A DNA stretch of 64,000 bases, taken from Gulosibacter molinativorax (GTDB lineage Bacteria; Actinomycetota; Actinomycetes; Actinomycetales; Microbacteriaceae). The stretch is taken from contig NZ_CP028426.1 in assembly GCF_003010915.2 (NCBI RefSeq), positions 3,162,001 to 3,226,000 on the forward strand, given 5' to 3'. This document shows, in pieces, positions 49,725-59,669 of the stretch. Numbering within the stretch: position 1 is the stretch's first letter; each line of letters starts with the position of its first letter. A program made the position numbers and the translations under genes. Under the pieces are notes generated by a model. The model saw only the letters and a list, made by a program, of their open reading frames with translations, was not told where the DNA came from and made no database searches.

Positions 49725-51080
49725 CTAAATCCGGTGCTGTCGCAGGTACGCCCGCAGCTGCCCGAACGTGCCGTCATCGACGCCGTACTCGAGCACCGGC
49801 TTGATCTGCTCGAACCAGGCACGCGTGGACGGCGTGATGGCGCCCACGGCCCGCACCAGGTCGTGCGTGCCGATCATCCGCGGCTGGCCGTCGCGCATCG
49901 CCTGCGCGAACGCGTTCTGTACCGCGGTGTCGACGACATAGCTGAGGTCGGCGCCCGAGAACTCGCTGGTGCGGCGGACGAGTTCGGGAATGTCGATCTG
50001 GGCCGCGGGCTTGTCGCGCAGGCTGCCGGCAATGATGCTCCCGCGCGCGACCTCATCCGGCGGCAGCACGAGCACCGTGCGGTCGAAACGACCGGGGCGG
50101 CGCAGCGCCGGGTCGATATCCCACGGCCGGTTCGTCGCCGCGAGCACGTAGATGCCGTCGTTCGAGTCCTGCACGCCATCGAGCTCGACGAGTAGCTGAC
50201 TCGCCATCATGCGCAGGGACTGAGAGGACGCGTTCCCCGAGGTGCGGCGCCCACCGATCGCGTCGAACTCGTCAAAAAAGACCACGCAGGGACGCTGCTC
50301 ACGAGCCTGTTGGAACACCGCGTGGATCGCCTTCTCGGTCTCGCCCCAGTACGGGCCCATGATGTCGGCCAGAGTCACGTGCAAGAAATTCGCGCCCAGC
50401 TCGCCCGCGATTGCCCGCGCAATAAACGTCTTGCCGCATCCCGGCGGGCCGTACATGAGGAGGCTGCCGCGCGCGACCTGGCCGTACATCCGCGCGAGCT
50501 CGGGATTGCGCATCGGACCGAGGAACGCGGCCTCGAGGTGCTGCTTGACCTCGTGCATCCCCGCGACATCGGTGAGCCGCACCCGCGGGCGCTCCACCTC
50601 GAACATCGGCTGCGCATCCTGTTCGAAACCCGAGGCGGAGACGTTAATAGGGAACTGGTCGCCGCCTGTTGGCTGCTGGGGTGGATGCGCGGGCTGGCCT
50701 GGCTGGGCCGGATGCGCGGGCTGGGCTGGATGCGAGGGCTGGGTTGGATGCGAGGGCTGGCCTGGCTGCAGGGGCGGCTGGAAGTGTGCGGTCTGCTGCG
50801 ACGCGGGGTCGGCATCCACGCCCTGCTGCCAGGCGCTGCCGCTCGTTCCACCCGTCTTCTCGGCGCGCAGCCGCGCGGCCGCCGCACGAGCACGAAGCAC
50901 GGCAACGGTCTGGGGGTTCGCGCCGTGCTGCGCGAGCGCGTCGATCTCCGGCACCACTGCGTCGAGGTCGTGCTCGAGCAGAAGCTCCACGAGATCGGCA
51001 CGCAAGCCGACGTTCGAGGGGTCGGCGGCGACCGCATCCCGTATTATCTGTACGAACTCGTTCTGCGAAGATTCACCCAC
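49725..51080 (-). CDS. AAA+ ATPase (FtsH/Cdc48-type module) with Pro/His-rich linker
   Basis: 451 residues, GTG at 51080. N-terminal helical region (1-75) looks TPR-like. Residues 108-137 repeat His-Pro-x-Gln-Pro. The AAA+ domain spans about 165-400: VAGMHEVKQHL, Walker A GPPGCGKT (211-218), pore-loop candidate GPYWGE, Walker B FFDEFD (268-273), sensor-1 Asn317 (AATNRP) and arginine finger LRRPGRFDR (326-334). No protease or nuclease domain. It is translationally linked to the TPR membrane protein gene, so a membrane-associated unfoldase or remodelling machine is likely. Confidence 0.85.
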   Translation of the reverse strand: MGESSQNEFVQIIRDAVAADPSNVGLRADLVELLLEHDLDAVVPEIDALAQHGANPQTVAVLRARAAAARLRAEKTGGTSGSAWQQGVDADPASQQTAHFQPPLQPGQPSHPTQPSHPAQPAHPAQPGQPAHPPQQPTGGDQFPINVSASGFEQDAQPMFEVERPRVRLTDVAGMHEVKQHLEAAFLGPMRNPELARMYGQVARGSLLMYGPPGCGKTFIARAIAGELGANFLHVTLADIMGPYWGETEKAIHAVFQQAREQRPCVVFFDEFDAIGGRRTSGNASSQSLRMMASQLLVELDGVQDSNDGIYVLAATNRPWDIDPALRRPGRFDRTVLVLPPDEVARGSIIAGSLRDKPAAQIDIPELVRRTSEFSGADLSYVVDTAVQNAFAQAMRDGQPRMIGTHDLVRAVGAITPSTRAWFEQIKPVLEYGVDDGTFGQLRAYLRQHRI

Positions 51081-51106
51081 AGTAGGGGAGTGTAGGCGTT
51101 CGAACG

Positions 51107-51214
51107 TTGAGTAGGCGCGAAGCGCCGTATCGAAACGTTCGGCACCATTTCGATACGCGCTTCGCGCTACTCAAGGTCCGTGAGGCCCTTCGATACGCGC
51201 TTCGCGCTACTCAG
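51107..51214. repeat. Three intergenic hairpin repeats
   Basis: Copies at about 51107-51135 (inner arms GGCGC/GCGCC), 51148-51175 and 51189-51214 (both GCGC-TTC-GCGC). The two last are in the same orientation, the first inverted. They separate the AAA ATPase gene from the S10 operon leader. Confidence 0.85.
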
Positions 51215-51594
51215 GGACCGAAACCCGAAGCGAAGTACTCAGGAAACTTCTGAAAAATCCGACACGCCCGGGTTGCATGAACTTGAAGTGTCCATCTACA
51301 CTTGCATAGTTCAACATTTCGGGCGTGCCATAGGCAGGCGCCCGAATCACTGTCGCGATTGTGACATGCCCACCGCATCTGCGGGGTAGGCATTTCCTCC
51401 GGCAGCAGAGCACGGCTCCGGTATCACCGGGCAAGGCCCACGGGCCTCACCCACTGATGCCGTACATCTGCCCGAGCGTACGCGCTTACGGGCCGGTGAA
51501 CTTGACAGAAAAACAGTGGTGCACGCGAACTGCAAGCGCAGTCCAGCAATGCATGTGAGGCCAATTAATAGCCCCAACTAATGAGGAGTAGGAC
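51215..51594 (+). promoter_or_regulatory. Promoter and leader region of the S10 operon
   Basis: 380 bases without ORF. A candidate promoter is TTGAAG (51283-51288), 16-base spacer, CATAGT (51305-51310), which would leave a leader of about 280 bases. TTGACA at about 51503 has no matching -10. The leader contains an imperfect palindrome TCACTGTCGCGATTGTGA near 51344-51361 and several GC-rich inverted repeats around 51410-51450. Feedback control of such leaders by ribosomal protein L4 is known in other bacteria; here it is inference. GAGGAG precedes rpsJ. Confidence 0.45.
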
Positions 51595-51903
51595 ATGGCG
51601 GGACAAAAAATCCGCATCCGACTGAAGTCGTATGACCACGAGGTCATCGACAACTCCGCGCGCAAGATTGTAGACACCGTAACGCGCGCTGGTGCATCCG
51701 TCATCGGGCCAGTCCCGCTGCCGACGGAGAAGAACGTGGTAACGGTTATCCGTTCGCCCCACAAGTACAAGGACAGCCGCGAGCAGTTTGAGAAGCGCAC
51801 CCACAAGCGTCTGATCGACATCGTCGACCCCACGCCGAAGGCTGTCGACTCGCTTATGCGCCTCGACCTGCCGGCCGACGTCAACATCGAGATCAAGCTC
51901 TAG
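51595..51903 (+). CDS. rpsJ: 30S ribosomal protein S10 (uS10)
   Basis: 102 residues, the standard length. It begins [20 protein letters not shown] and has [20 protein letters not shown] near residues 39-58. First gene of the S10 operon, ATG behind GAGGAG. It also serves as the NusE transcription factor in antitermination. Confidence 0.99.
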   Translation: MAGQKIRIRLKSYDHEVIDNSARKIVDTVTRAGASVIGPVPLPTEKNVVTVIRSPHKYKDSREQFEKRTHKRLIDIVDPTPKAVDSLMRLDLPADVNIEIKL

Positions 51904-51911
51904 AGGAATTC

Positions 51912-52565
51912 ATGCCTACCGCTACTAAGACCTACAAGGGGCTGCTCGGCACCAAGCTTGGTATGACCCAGCAGTGGGACTCCGAGAACCGGATGATCCC
52001 CGTCACCGTCATCCAGGTGAGCCCGAACGTAGTAACCCAGATTCTCAACACCGAGAAGAACGGCTACGAGGCCATCCAGATCGCCGCTGGCGCGATCGAC
52101 CCGCGCAAGGTGAACAAGCCTGCCGCCGGTCACTTCGCCGCCGCAGGTGTGACCCCGCGTCGCCACCTCACCGAGATCCGTACCGCTGACGCAGCGGACT
52201 ACGAGCTCGGCCAGGAACTCACCGTCGAAATCTTCGAAGCCGGCCAGAAGGTCGACGTCGTTGGTACCTCGAAGGGTAAGGGTTTCGCTGGAACCATGAA
52301 GCGCCACAACTTCAAGGGTGTTGGCGCATCGCACGGTGCCCACAAGAACCACCGCAAGCCCGGTTCGATCGGTGCTTCGGCAACCCCCAGCCGTGTCTTC
52401 AAGGGCACGCGCATGTCCGGCCGCATGGGAAGCGACCGCGTCACCGTCCAGAACCTTCTGGTTCACGGCGTCGACGTCGAGCGCAACCTGCTCCTGGTCA
52501 AGGGTGCCGTCCCCGGTGCCAAGGGCCGCCTCGTATTCGTCCGTAACGCAGTGAAGGGGGCCTAG
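51912..52565 (+). CDS. rplC: 50S ribosomal protein L3 (uL3)
   Basis: 217 residues. [13 protein letters not shown] at the N-terminus binds 23S rRNA early in assembly. The long loop [20 protein letters not shown] reaches to the peptidyl-transferase centre. It starts 8 bases after rpsJ with GAGGAA before the ATG. Confidence 0.99.
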   Translation: MPTATKTYKGLLGTKLGMTQQWDSENRMIPVTVIQVSPNVVTQILNTEKNGYEAIQIAAGAIDPRKVNKPAAGHFAAAGVTPRRHLTEIRTADAADYELGQELTVEIFEAGQKVDVVGTSKGKGFAGTMKRHNFKGVGASHGAHKNHRKPGSIGASATPSRVFKGTRMSGRMGSDRVTVQNLLVHGVDVERNLLLVKGAVPGAKGRLVFVRNAVKGA

Positions 52566-52569
52566 CCAC

Positions 52570-53220
52570 ATGGCTGCCAACACCATTGACGTCCTCGACG
52601 CAACCGGCAAGAAGTCGGGCACCGTTGAGCTTCCCGAGTCGATCTTCGGCCTCGAAGCAAACGTAGCCCTCATCCACCAGGTTGTTGTCGCGCAGCAGGC
52701 CGCTGCTCGCCAGGGCACCCACAAGACCAAGAACCGCGGCGAGCGCTCGGGCGCCGGCCGCAAGCCGTTCAAGCAGAAGGGCACGGGTAACGCCCGTCAG
52801 GGTTCGATCCGTATGCCGCAGCACCGCGGCGGTGGTATCGTCCACGGCCCGACCCCGCGCAGCTACGCACAGCGCACCCCCAAGAAGATGATTGCCGCAG
52901 CTCTGCTGCAGTCGCTCTCGGACCGCGCTCGCAACGGCCAGATCCACGTCTTCACCGAGCTCGTCTCGGGCGACGTCCCCTCGACCCGCGCCGCAATCAA
53001 CGCATTCCGCACCGCAGCACAGGGCACCAAGGTCCTCGTGGTTGTTGACCAGGATGACCAGATCACCCGCAAGTCGGTCCGCAACATCGAGTACGCCCAC
53101 GTGCTCTCGGCAAGCCAGCTCAACGCGTACGACGTGTTGAACGCTGACGACGTCGTGTTCCTCAAGGATGCGTTCGACGGCTTCGTTGAATCCAAGACCA
53201 ACAAGGAGCAGCAGGCATGA
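52570..53220 (+). CDS. rplD: 50S ribosomal protein L4 (uL4)
   Basis: 216 residues. The exit-tunnel loop [20 protein letters not shown] and RAGSIR-like [17 protein letters not shown] (about residues 55-90) are present. The rest is a globular domain. In other bacteria L4 represses the S10 operon. Overlaps rplW by 4 bases (ATGA). Confidence 0.98.
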   Translation: MAANTIDVLDATGKKSGTVELPESIFGLEANVALIHQVVVAQQAAARQGTHKTKNRGERSGAGRKPFKQKGTGNARQGSIRMPQHRGGGIVHGPTPRSYAQRTPKKMIAAALLQSLSDRARNGQIHVFTELVSGDVPSTRAAINAFRTAAQGTKVLVVVDQDDQITRKSVRNIEYAHVLSASQLNAYDVLNADDVVFLKDAFDGFVESKTNKEQQA

Positions 53221-53516
53221 GCGACATCAACAAGGACCCGCGCGATGTCATCATCCGCCCGGTGATTTCCGAGAAGAGCTACGCCCTCATTGACCAGGGT
53301 CAGTACACCTTCGAGGTAGCCCCGGAAGCAAACAAGGTTGAGGTCAAGTTCGCTATCGAGCAGATCTTCAGCGTTGACGTTGACCGCGTAAACATCATGA
53401 ACCGACAGGGCAAGACGCGTCGTACCCGCTTCGGTACTGGCAAGCGCAAGAACACCAAGCGCGCCATCGTCACCCTGAAGTCCGGCACTATCGACATCTT
53501 CTCGAACGTCGGCTAA
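53217..53516 (+). CDS. rplW: 50S ribosomal protein L23 (uL23)
   Basis: 99 residues. [20 protein letters not shown] near the N-terminus and [16 protein letters not shown] in the loop are family marks. It sits at the tunnel exit where trigger factor and SRP dock. ATG overlaps the rplD stop. Confidence 0.98.
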   Translation: MSDINKDPRDVIIRPVISEKSYALIDQGQYTFEVAPEANKVEVKFAIEQIFSVDVDRVNIMNRQGKTRRTRFGTGKRKNTKRAIVTLKSGTIDIFSNVG

Positions 53517-53536
53517 CCGGAGGACTGAGATAAATA

Positions 53537-54376
53537 ATGGCGATTCGCAAATTTAAGCCCACGACCCCCGGTCGCCGTGCTGGTTCGGTTTCGGAGTTCA
53601 CCGAGATCACCCGCACCACCCCGGAGAAGTCGCTGCTCAAGCCGCTTCCGAAGACCGGTGGCCGCAACAATCAGGGACGCATCACCACCCGCCACATCGG
53701 TGGTGGCCACAAGCGTCAGTACCGTGTAATCGACTTCCGCCGTAACGACAAGGACGGCGTGAACGCGAAGGTTGCACACATCGAGTACGACCCCAACCGC
53801 ACCGCACGCATCGCACTGCTCCACTTCGTGGACGGCACCAAGCGTTACATCCTGGCGCCGAACAAGATCAAGCAGGGCGACATCATCGAGTCGGGTCCCG
53901 AGGCTGACATCAAGCCCGGTAACAACCTGCCGCTGCGCAACATCCCGACCGGTACCGTCGTGCACGCTGTCGAGCTCCGCCCCGGCGGTGGCGCAAAGAT
54001 GGCACGTTCGGCTGGCGCCTCGGTTCGTCTCGTTGCTAAGGACGGCCCCTACGCGCAGCTCCGTCTGCCCTCGGGTGAAGTTCGCAACGTCGACGCACGC
54101 TGCCGCGCCACCATTGGTGAGGTCGGCAACGCCGAGCAGGCGAACATCGACCTCGGTAAGGCCGGCCGTAAGCGCTGGCTGGGCGTTCGCCCGACCGTCC
54201 GTGGTGTTGTCATGAACCCGATCGACCACCCGCACGGTGGTGGTGAAGGTCGCACTTCCGGTGGTCGTCACCCTGTCAGCCCTTGGGGCCAGAAGGAAGG
54301 CCGCACTCGCAAGCCGAACCTCGAGTCTGACAAGTACATCGTCCGCCGCCGCCCGACTGGCAAGAAGCGCAAGTAG
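53537..54376 (+). CDS. rplB: 50S ribosomal protein L2 (uL2)
   Basis: 279 residues. Marks are [27 protein letters not shown]-equivalent [15 protein letters not shown] and the conserved [14 protein letters not shown] loop with the His needed for peptidyl transfer, followed by PVSPWGQ. Starts 20 bases after rplW. Confidence 0.99.
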   Translation: MAIRKFKPTTPGRRAGSVSEFTEITRTTPEKSLLKPLPKTGGRNNQGRITTRHIGGGHKRQYRVIDFRRNDKDGVNAKVAHIEYDPNRTARIALLHFVDGTKRYILAPNKIKQGDIIESGPEADIKPGNNLPLRNIPTGTVVHAVELRPGGGAKMARSAGASVRLVAKDGPYAQLRLPSGEVRNVDARCRATIGEVGNAEQANIDLGKAGRKRWLGVRPTVRGVVMNPIDHPHGGGEGRTSGGRHPVSPWGQKEGRTRKPNLESDKYIVRRRPTGKKRK

Positions 54377-54391
54377 TAGGAGTTCAAGAAG

Positions 54392-54673
54392 ATGCCTCGC
54401 AGTCTTAAGAAGGGCCCCTTCGTTGACGAGCACCTGCTACAGAAGGTGCTCAAGCAGAACGAAGCCGGTTCGAACAACGTCATCAAGACCTGGTCACGCC
54501 GCTCGATGATCGTGCCCGACATGCTCGGTCACACCATCGCGGTCCACGACGGTCGCAAGCACATCCCGGTATTCGTTACCGAGTCGATGATTGGCCACAA
54601 GCTCGGCGAATTTGCGCCGACCCGCACCTTCCGCGGTCACGAGAAGGACGACAAGAAGGGTCGCCGCCGCTAA
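54392..54673 (+). CDS. rpsS: 30S ribosomal protein S19 (uS19)
   Basis: 93 residues: [39 protein letters not shown], then [19 protein letters not shown]. Normal length. It forms a complex with S13 at the head of the 30S subunit. Ribosome site AGGAG before the ATG. Confidence 0.99.
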   Translation: MPRSLKKGPFVDEHLLQKVLKQNEAGSNNVIKTWSRRSMIVPDMLGHTIAVHDGRKHIPVFVTESMIGHKLGEFAPTRTFRGHEKDDKKGRRR

Positions 54674-54697
54674 CGCGGTGGCACGAAGGAGGAAATT

Positions 54698-55075
54698 ATG
54701 GTGGAGTCGATCGCCCGCGCGCGACACATCCGCGTTACCCCTCAGAAGGCTCGCCGCGTCGTCGACCTGATTCGCGGTAAGCAGGCGCTTGAAGCGCTAG
54801 CCATTCTGAAGTTCGCACCCCAGGGTGCCTCGGAGCCTGTTTACAAGGCTGTTGCCTCGGCAATCGCAAACGCGCGTGTCAAGGCTGACAACAGCAACGA
54901 GTACCTCGACGAGCGCGACCTGTACGTCAGCACCGTGTTCGTTGACGAAGGAGCGACGCTGAAGCGTTTCCGTCCACGCGCCCAGGGCCGTGCAGGACGC
55001 ATCAACAAGCGCACCAGCCACATCACCGTAGTCGTGTCGACCCCCGCGGTTGACACCGTTGAGCAGGAGGCGTAA
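54698..55075 (+). CDS. rplV: 50S ribosomal protein L22 (uL22)
   Basis: 125 residues: [20 protein letters not shown] at the N-terminus. The beta-hairpin that lines the exit tunnel follows: [20 protein letters not shown], then [16 protein letters not shown]. No macrolide-resistance insertion is visible. GAAGGAGG precedes the ATG. One-base overlap with rpsC (TAATG). Confidence 0.99.
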   Translation: MVESIARARHIRVTPQKARRVVDLIRGKQALEALAILKFAPQGASEPVYKAVASAIANARVKADNSNEYLDERDLYVSTVFVDEGATLKRFRPRAQGRAGRINKRTSHITVVVSTPAVDTVEQEA

Positions 55076-55824
55076 TGGGCCAGAAAATCAATCCGTACGG
55101 CTTCCGCCTCGGCATCACGACCGACCACCGGTCGCGCTGGTACGCAGACTCGACCAAGCCGGGTCAGCGCTACGCGGACTACGTGAAGGAAGACGTCCAG
55201 ATCCGCAACTACCTGACCGAGTCGCTTGACCGCGCAGGTATCGCGTACATCGAAATCGAGCGCACTCGCGACCGCGTCCGCGTTGACATTCACACCGCCC
55301 GTCCGGGCATCGTGATCGGTCGCCGCGGTGCTGAAGCAGAACGCATCCGCGCCGAGCTCGAGAAGCTCACCGGCAAGCAGATCCAGCTGAACATCCTCGA
55401 GGTGAAGAACCCCGACCAGGAAGCACAGCTCGTCGCTCAGGGCATCGCTGAGCAGCTCGCCGCACGTGTGGCATTCCGCCGCGCGATGCGTAAGGGCCTC
55501 CAGGGTGCACAGCGCGCCGGCGCCAAGGGTATTCGTATCCAGGTGTCGGGCCGTCTCGGCGGTGCTGAAATGAGCCGTTCGGAGTTCTACCGCGAGGGCC
55601 GTGTGCCCCTGCACACCCTCCGCGCCAACATCGACTACGGCTTCTACGAGGCCAAGACCACGTACGGTCGTATCGGTGTCAAGGTGTGGATCTACAAGGG
55701 TGACCTGACCAACAAGGAGCTTGCTCGCGAGCAGGCCAATCAGAAGTCGTCGCGCGATCACCGCGGCGATCGTCCGCGCCGCAACCGTCGTAACGAGCAG
55801 GTTGCCGCGGGAGCGGAGGGCTAA
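55075..55824 (+). CDS. rpsC: 30S ribosomal protein S3 (uS3)
   Basis: 249 residues. [20 protein letters not shown] at the N-terminus, KH domain with [11 protein letters not shown] near residues 82-92, and [20 protein letters not shown] in the C-domain. A charged tail ([20 protein letters not shown]) makes it longer than the E. coli protein, as is usual in actinobacteria. Confidence 0.99.
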   Translation: MGQKINPYGFRLGITTDHRSRWYADSTKPGQRYADYVKEDVQIRNYLTESLDRAGIAYIEIERTRDRVRVDIHTARPGIVIGRRGAEAERIRAELEKLTGKQIQLNILEVKNPDQEAQLVAQGIAEQLAARVAFRRAMRKGLQGAQRAGAKGIRIQVSGRLGGAEMSRSEFYREGRVPLHTLRANIDYGFYEAKTTYGRIGVKVWIYKGDLTNKELAREQANQKSSRDHRGDRPRRNRRNEQVAAGAEG

Positions 55825-55826
55825 GA

Positions 55827-56243
55827 ATGCTGATTCCACGTCGAGTAAAGCACCGCAAGCAGCACCACCCGGGTCGCTCGGGTCAGGCTACCGGTGGCAC
55901 CAAGGTTACGTTCGGTGAGTTCGGTATCCAGGCACTGACCCCGGCTTACCTGACCAACCGTCAGATCGAAGCCGCACGTATCGCGATGACCCGTCACATC
56001 AAGCGTGGCGGAAAGGTCTGGATCAACGTGTTCCCGGACCGTCCGATCACCAAGAAGCCTGCCGAAGTCCGAATGGGTTCCGGTAAGGGTTCGCCCGAGT
56101 GGTGGGTTGCCAACATCAAGCCGGGCCGCGTCCTCTTCGAGGTCGGTGGCGTTGACGAAGAACTGGCTCGTGAGGCACTTACCCGTGCAATTCACAAGCT
56201 GCCGCTCAAGGCACGCATCATTACCCGTGAGGAAGGCGAGTAA
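55827..56243 (+). CDS. rplP: 50S ribosomal protein L16 (uL16)
   Basis: 138 residues: [60 protein letters not shown] and GRVLFEVGG. It binds near the A-site finger and helps place tRNA. Starts two bases after rpsC with GGAGGG upstream. Confidence 0.99.
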   Translation: MLIPRRVKHRKQHHPGRSGQATGGTKVTFGEFGIQALTPAYLTNRQIEAARIAMTRHIKRGGKVWINVFPDRPITKKPAEVRMGSGKGSPEWWVANIKPGRVLFEVGGVDEELAREALTRAIHKLPLKARIITREEGE

Positions 56244-56245
56244 AC

Positions 56246-56548
56246 ATGGCGATTGGATCGAAAGAGCTCGCCATTAACGAGCTCGACACCATGGAGAACG
56301 GCCGTCTTGCAGACGAGCTGAAGAAGGCCAAGGAAGAGCTGTTCAACCTGCGCTTCCAGGCCGCAACCGGTCAGGCTGAAGAGCGCGGTCGCATCCGCGC
56401 CGTCAAGCGCGACATCGCTCGCATCTACACGGTGCTCCGTGAGCGCGAGCTCGGCATCCGTGCGACTCCGACGCCCGCTGAAAAGCCGGCGAAGAAGACC
56501 CGTGCGAAGAAGTCTGAGGCCGCCGCTACTACTGAGGAGACCAACTAA
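56246..56548 (+). CDS. rpmC: 50S ribosomal protein L29 (uL29) with basic/acidic tail
   Basis: 100 residues; the conserved helical pair is at about 5-75 ([33 protein letters not shown]). A tail [20 protein letters not shown] then extends it beyond the typical 65-75 residues. Located at the tunnel exit. One-base overlap with rpsQ (TAATG). Confidence 0.97.
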   Translation: MAIGSKELAINELDTMENGRLADELKKAKEELFNLRFQAATGQAEERGRIRAVKRDIARIYTVLRERELGIRATPTPAEKPAKKTRAKKSEAAATTEETN

Positions 56549-56853
56549 TGGCTGAGACCAACACCAACTCGGCTGCAGCCGAGGTCAGCGGCGAGACGCT
56601 CCAGCGCAACTACCGCAAGACCCGCCGTGGCTACGTCACCAGCGACAAGATGGAAAAGACCATCACCGTCCTGGTTGAGGACCGCGTGAAGCACCCCCTT
56701 TATGGCAAGGTGATCCGCCGCTCCACCAAGATCAAGGTGCACGACGAGAACAACATCGCCGGCATCGGCGACCTCGTTCGCATCGCCGAGACCCGTCCCC
56801 TGAGCGCCACCAAGCGCTGGCGCCTGGTCGAGATCCTCGAAAAGGCGAAGTAG
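56548..56853 (+). CDS. rpsQ: 30S ribosomal protein S17 (uS17)
   Basis: 101 residues: [39 protein letters not shown] and [19 protein letters not shown]. The first 16 residues ([16 protein letters not shown]) are an added polar leader. Early 16S assembly protein. Confidence 0.98.
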   Translation: MAETNTNSAAAEVSGETLQRNYRKTRRGYVTSDKMEKTITVLVEDRVKHPLYGKVIRRSTKIKVHDENNIAGIGDLVRIAETRPLSATKRWRLVEILEKAK

Positions 56854-56894
56854 GCCTCGGCCTGCTCGCTGAATACAGCCAAGGAGACTGACAC

Positions 56895-57263
56895 ATGCTT
56901 CAGCAAGAATCCCGACTCCGGGTCGCCGATAACTCCGGCGCCAAGGAGCTCCTCACTATCCGTGTGCTCGGAGGATCAGGCCGTCGTTACGCCGGCCTCG
57001 GTGACACCATCGTCGCAACCGTCAAGGATGCAATCCCCGGCGGCAACGTGAAGAAGGGCGACGTCGTCAAGGCGGTCGTCGTTCGCACGAAGAAGCCGAC
57101 GCGTCGCGTTGACGGTTCGTACATCAAGTTCGACGAGAACGCAGCCGTCATCCTCAAGGCAGACGGCGAACCCCGCGGTACCCGCATCTTCGGCCCAGTG
57201 GGCCGCGAGCTGCGCGACAAGCGGTTCATGAAGATCATTTCGCTCGCTCCGGAGGTGCTCTAA
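56895..57263 (+). CDS. rplN: 50S ribosomal protein L14 (uL14)
   Basis: 122 residues, standard length: [20 protein letters not shown] and [27 protein letters not shown] precedes the ATG. It contacts L19 and the 16S rRNA in bridge B8. Confidence 0.99.
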   Translation: MLQQESRLRVADNSGAKELLTIRVLGGSGRRYAGLGDTIVATVKDAIPGGNVKKGDVVKAVVVRTKKPTRRVDGSYIKFDENAAVILKADGEPRGTRIFGPVGRELRDKRFMKIISLAPEVL

Positions 57264-57265
57264 CC

Positions 57266-57673
57266 ATGGCGAAGATTCGCAAGGACGACCTCGTCGAGGT
57301 CATCTCCGGTGGCGACAAGGGCAAGCAGGGCAAGGTCCTCGAAGTCCTCGTTGCTCAGCAGCGCGTGATCGTTGAAGGCGTCAACTACGTGACCAAGCAC
57401 GTACGCGAAGGCCAGACGCAGCGTGGGACGAAGACCGGCGGTCGCGAGACCGTTGAGGCTCCGATCCACGTGTCCAACGTCGCACTCGTCGACCCTGAGA
57501 CCGGCCGCGGTACCCGCACCGGTGTCAAGGAAGAGGAAGTCGAGAAGGACGGCGTCACCAAGACCGTTCGTACCCGTGTCTTCAAGACCACTCGCCGCGC
57601 CGCAAAGCCGGCCGAGAAGAAGACCACCAAGAAGGCAGCCACGAAGAAGGCTGCAGCAAAGGACAGCGAGTAG
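57266..57673 (+). CDS. rplX: 50S ribosomal protein L24 (uL24) with Lys/Ala-rich tail
   Basis: 135 residues against the usual 100-110. KOW motif at the N-terminus (DDLVEVISGGDKGKQGKVLE) and GVNYVTKHVREGQTQRGTKT. The tail after residue 110 is basic repeats (AEKKTTKKAATKKAAAKDSE). Assembly initiator for 23S rRNA. Two-base gap after rplN. Confidence 0.98.
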   Translation: MAKIRKDDLVEVISGGDKGKQGKVLEVLVAQQRVIVEGVNYVTKHVREGQTQRGTKTGGRETVEAPIHVSNVALVDPETGRGTRTGVKEEEVEKDGVTKTVRTRVFKTTRRAAKPAEKKTTKKAATKKAAAKDSE

Positions 57674-57676
57674 CGC

Positions 57677-58261
57677 ATGACTGAAAATGCCACGGGAGCT
57701 GGCAAAATCCAGCCCCGACTCAAGGTGAAGTACCGCGAGGAACTTAAGGCGAAGCTCCAGGAGGAGCTCGGCGTCAAGAACGTACACCAGGTTCCGACTC
57801 TCGAGAAGATCGTGGTCAACATGGGTGTCGGTCGTGCCGCTCAGGATGGCAAGTTGATCGATGGTGCGGTCTCGGACCTCACACTCATCACCGGCCAGAA
57901 GCCCAAGGTCACCCGCGCACGCAAGTCGATCGCGCAGTTCAAGCTCCGTGAGGGTCAGCCCATCGGTGCTCACGTCACGCTGCGTGGCGACCGCATGTGG
58001 GAGTTCCTCGACCGGCTCCTGTCGCTCGCTCTGCCCCGTATCCGCGACTTCCGCGGTCTCTCGGACAAGCAGTTCGACGGCAAGGGCAACTACACCTTCG
58101 GTCTCACCGAACAGGTGATGTTCCACGAAATCGATCCCGACAAGATCGACCGCCCGCGCGGTATGGACATCACGGTTGTCACGACTGCACAGGACGACGA
58201 ATCCGGTCGCGCGCTTCTGACGGCGCTCGGATTCCCGTACCACGCAGGGCTATCGAAGTAG
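57677..58261 (+). CDS. rplE: 50S ribosomal protein L5 (uL5)
   Basis: 194 residues: [40 protein letters not shown], then GRGNYTFG-equivalent [19 protein letters not shown]. It binds 5S rRNA. In many bacteria an S14 gene follows; here a hairpin takes its place. Confidence 0.99.
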   Translation: MTENATGAGKIQPRLKVKYREELKAKLQEELGVKNVHQVPTLEKIVVNMGVGRAAQDGKLIDGAVSDLTLITGQKPKVTRARKSIAQFKLREGQPIGAHVTLRGDRMWEFLDRLLSLALPRIRDFRGLSDKQFDGKGNYTFGLTEQVMFHEIDPDKIDRPRGMDITVVTTAQDDESGRALLTALGFPYHAGLSK

Positions 58262-58275
58262 TAAGATAGCTCTTT

Positions 58276-58301
58276 GGCCCGCCCACATCCGTGGGCGGGC
58301 C
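58276..58301 (+). terminator. Perfect hairpin between rplE and rpsH
   Basis: GGCCCGCCCAC pairs with GTGGGCGGGCC (11 bp, no mismatch) around ATCC, preceded by CTTT and followed by TTACACC. No strong T-run. It may reduce or process the spc transcript at the place where rpsN/rpsZ is usually found. Confidence 0.65.
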
Positions 58302-58365
58302 TTACACCTAAGGTCGGCGCCCCGTGTACGGGACGTCGAAACCAGGCGAAAGGAAATATCGCGTC

Positions 58366-58764
58366 ATGACTATGACCGACCCCGTCGCAGATATGCTTAC
58401 GCGTCTGCGCAACGCGAGCAAAGCGCACCACGACTCCGTGTCGCTGCCTAGCTCGAAGCTCAAGAAGAGCATTGCCGACATCCTCAAGCGTGAGGGTTAC
58501 ATCTCGGACTGGAGCGCAGATGCCGCTCGCGTTGGAGAGACTCTGAACATCTCGCTCAAGTTTGGTGGAGACCGCCGCCCCGCACTCTCGGGCATCAAGC
58601 GTGTCTCGAAGCCGGGCCTGCGCGTCTACGCGAAGTCGACGGAGCTCCCCACCGTTCTTGGTGGCCTCGGCATCGCGATCCTGTCCACTTCCTCCGGCAT
58701 CCTCACGGACCGCGAGGCAGACGCGAAGGGCGTAGGTGGGGAAGTCCTCGCCTACGTATGGTGA
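58366..58764 (+). CDS. rpsH: 30S ribosomal protein S8 (uS8)
   Basis: 132 residues from ATG at 58366 with AAAGGA about 11 bases upstream; an in-frame ATG at 58372 would also fit. [20 protein letters not shown] at the N-terminus and [20 protein letters not shown] near the end. Binds the central 16S domain and in other bacteria represses this operon. Confidence 0.98.
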   Translation: MTMTDPVADMLTRLRNASKAHHDSVSLPSSKLKKSIADILKREGYISDWSADAARVGETLNISLKFGGDRRPALSGIKRVSKPGLRVYAKSTELPTVLGGLGIAILSTSSGILTDREADAKGVGGEVLAYVW

Positions 58765-58770
58765 TACAGA

Positions 58771-59307
58771 ATGTCGCGTATTGGTCGACTCCCCATTCAG
58801 ATTCCTAGCGGCGTCGAGGTAAAGATCGACGGCGCTGAGGTTGCAGTGAAGGGCCCGAAGGGTGAGCTCGCACTCACCGTCGCATCGCCCATCGAGGCTT
58901 CGGTTGAAGAGGGCCAGGTGCTCGTCACCCGCCCGAACGACGAGCGCGAATCGCGTGCACTGCACGGCCTGACCCGCACCCTCATCTTCAATAACATCGT
59001 CGGCGTCACCGAGGGCTACAAGAAGTCCCTCGAGGTCGTCGGTACCGGTTACCGTGTTCAGGCCAAGGGTTCGTCGCTCGAGTTCGCACTCGGCTTCTCG
59101 CACCCGGTCAGCTTCGACGCTCCTGACGGCATCACGTTTGCCGTTGAGGGCCAGAACAAGATCACGGTCAGCGGTATCAGCAAGCAGCAGGTTGGCGAAG
59201 TTGCTGCCAACATCCGCAAGATTAAGCCGCCGGAACCCTACAAGGGCAAGGGCATCCGTTACGAAGGCGAACAGGTACGCCGCAAGGCCGGAAAGGCTGG
59301 TAAGTAA
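58771..59307 (+). CDS. rplF: 50S ribosomal protein L6 (uL6)
   Basis: 178 residues: [40 protein letters not shown] and [20 protein letters not shown]. The ATG is six bases after the rpsH stop without a clear ribosome site, so coupling to rpsH is likely. Binds near the factor-binding region. Confidence 0.99.
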   Translation: MSRIGRLPIQIPSGVEVKIDGAEVAVKGPKGELALTVASPIEASVEEGQVLVTRPNDERESRALHGLTRTLIFNNIVGVTEGYKKSLEVVGTGYRVQAKGSSLEFALGFSHPVSFDAPDGITFAVEGQNKITVSGISKQQVGEVAANIRKIKPPEPYKGKGIRYEGEQVRRKAGKAGK

Positions 59308-59309
59308 GC

Positions 59310-59669
59310 ATGTCTCACACGAGCAAGCAAGCAGCCCGTGGCCGTCGCCACGCACGGTTGCGCAAGAAGATCACCGGAAACGCGCAGCGCCCGCGTCTGG
59401 TTGTTACCCGTTCGGCGCGTCACGTATTCGTTCAGCTCATCGACGACGCACAGGGCCACACCGTGGCATCGGCTTCCACCATGGAAGCGGACCTGCGCCA
59501 GTTCGAGGGCGACAAGACCGCCAAGGCACGCCGCGTAGGCGAGCTGCTCGGCGAGCGCGCCAAGCAGGCCGGCGTTGAAGCAGCAGTCTTCGACCGCGGC
59601 GGAAACAAGTACGCCGGTCGCGTTGCGGCCATCGCTGATGGAGCACGAGAGGCAGGGCTGAGCCTGTGA
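59310..59669 (+). CDS. rplR: 50S ribosomal protein L18 (uL18)
   Basis: 119 residues: [40 protein letters not shown] and [20 protein letters not shown]. 5S rRNA-binding. Four-base overlap with rpsE (GTGA). Confidence 0.99.
   Translation: MSHTSKQAARGRRHARLRKKITGNAQRPRLVVTRSARHVFVQLIDDAQGHTVASASTMEADLRQFEGDKTAKARRVGELLGERAKQAGVEAAVFDRGGNKYAGRVAAIADGAREAGLSL

Noticed and set aside
49725..51080. Defence-island or secretion-system ATPase
   Set aside because: No nuclease, effector, pilin or secretion component lies nearby. The only linked gene is the TPR membrane protein.
51495..51540. Second S10 promoter at the TTGACA near 51503
   Set aside because: The -35 match is perfect, but no TANNNT-like hexamer lies 16-18 bases downstream.
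58276..58301. Remnant of an S14 gene
   Set aside because: The 104-base gap between rplE and rpsH shows no zinc-ribbon or S14-like codons in any frame; it holds only the hairpin and the rpsH ribosome site.
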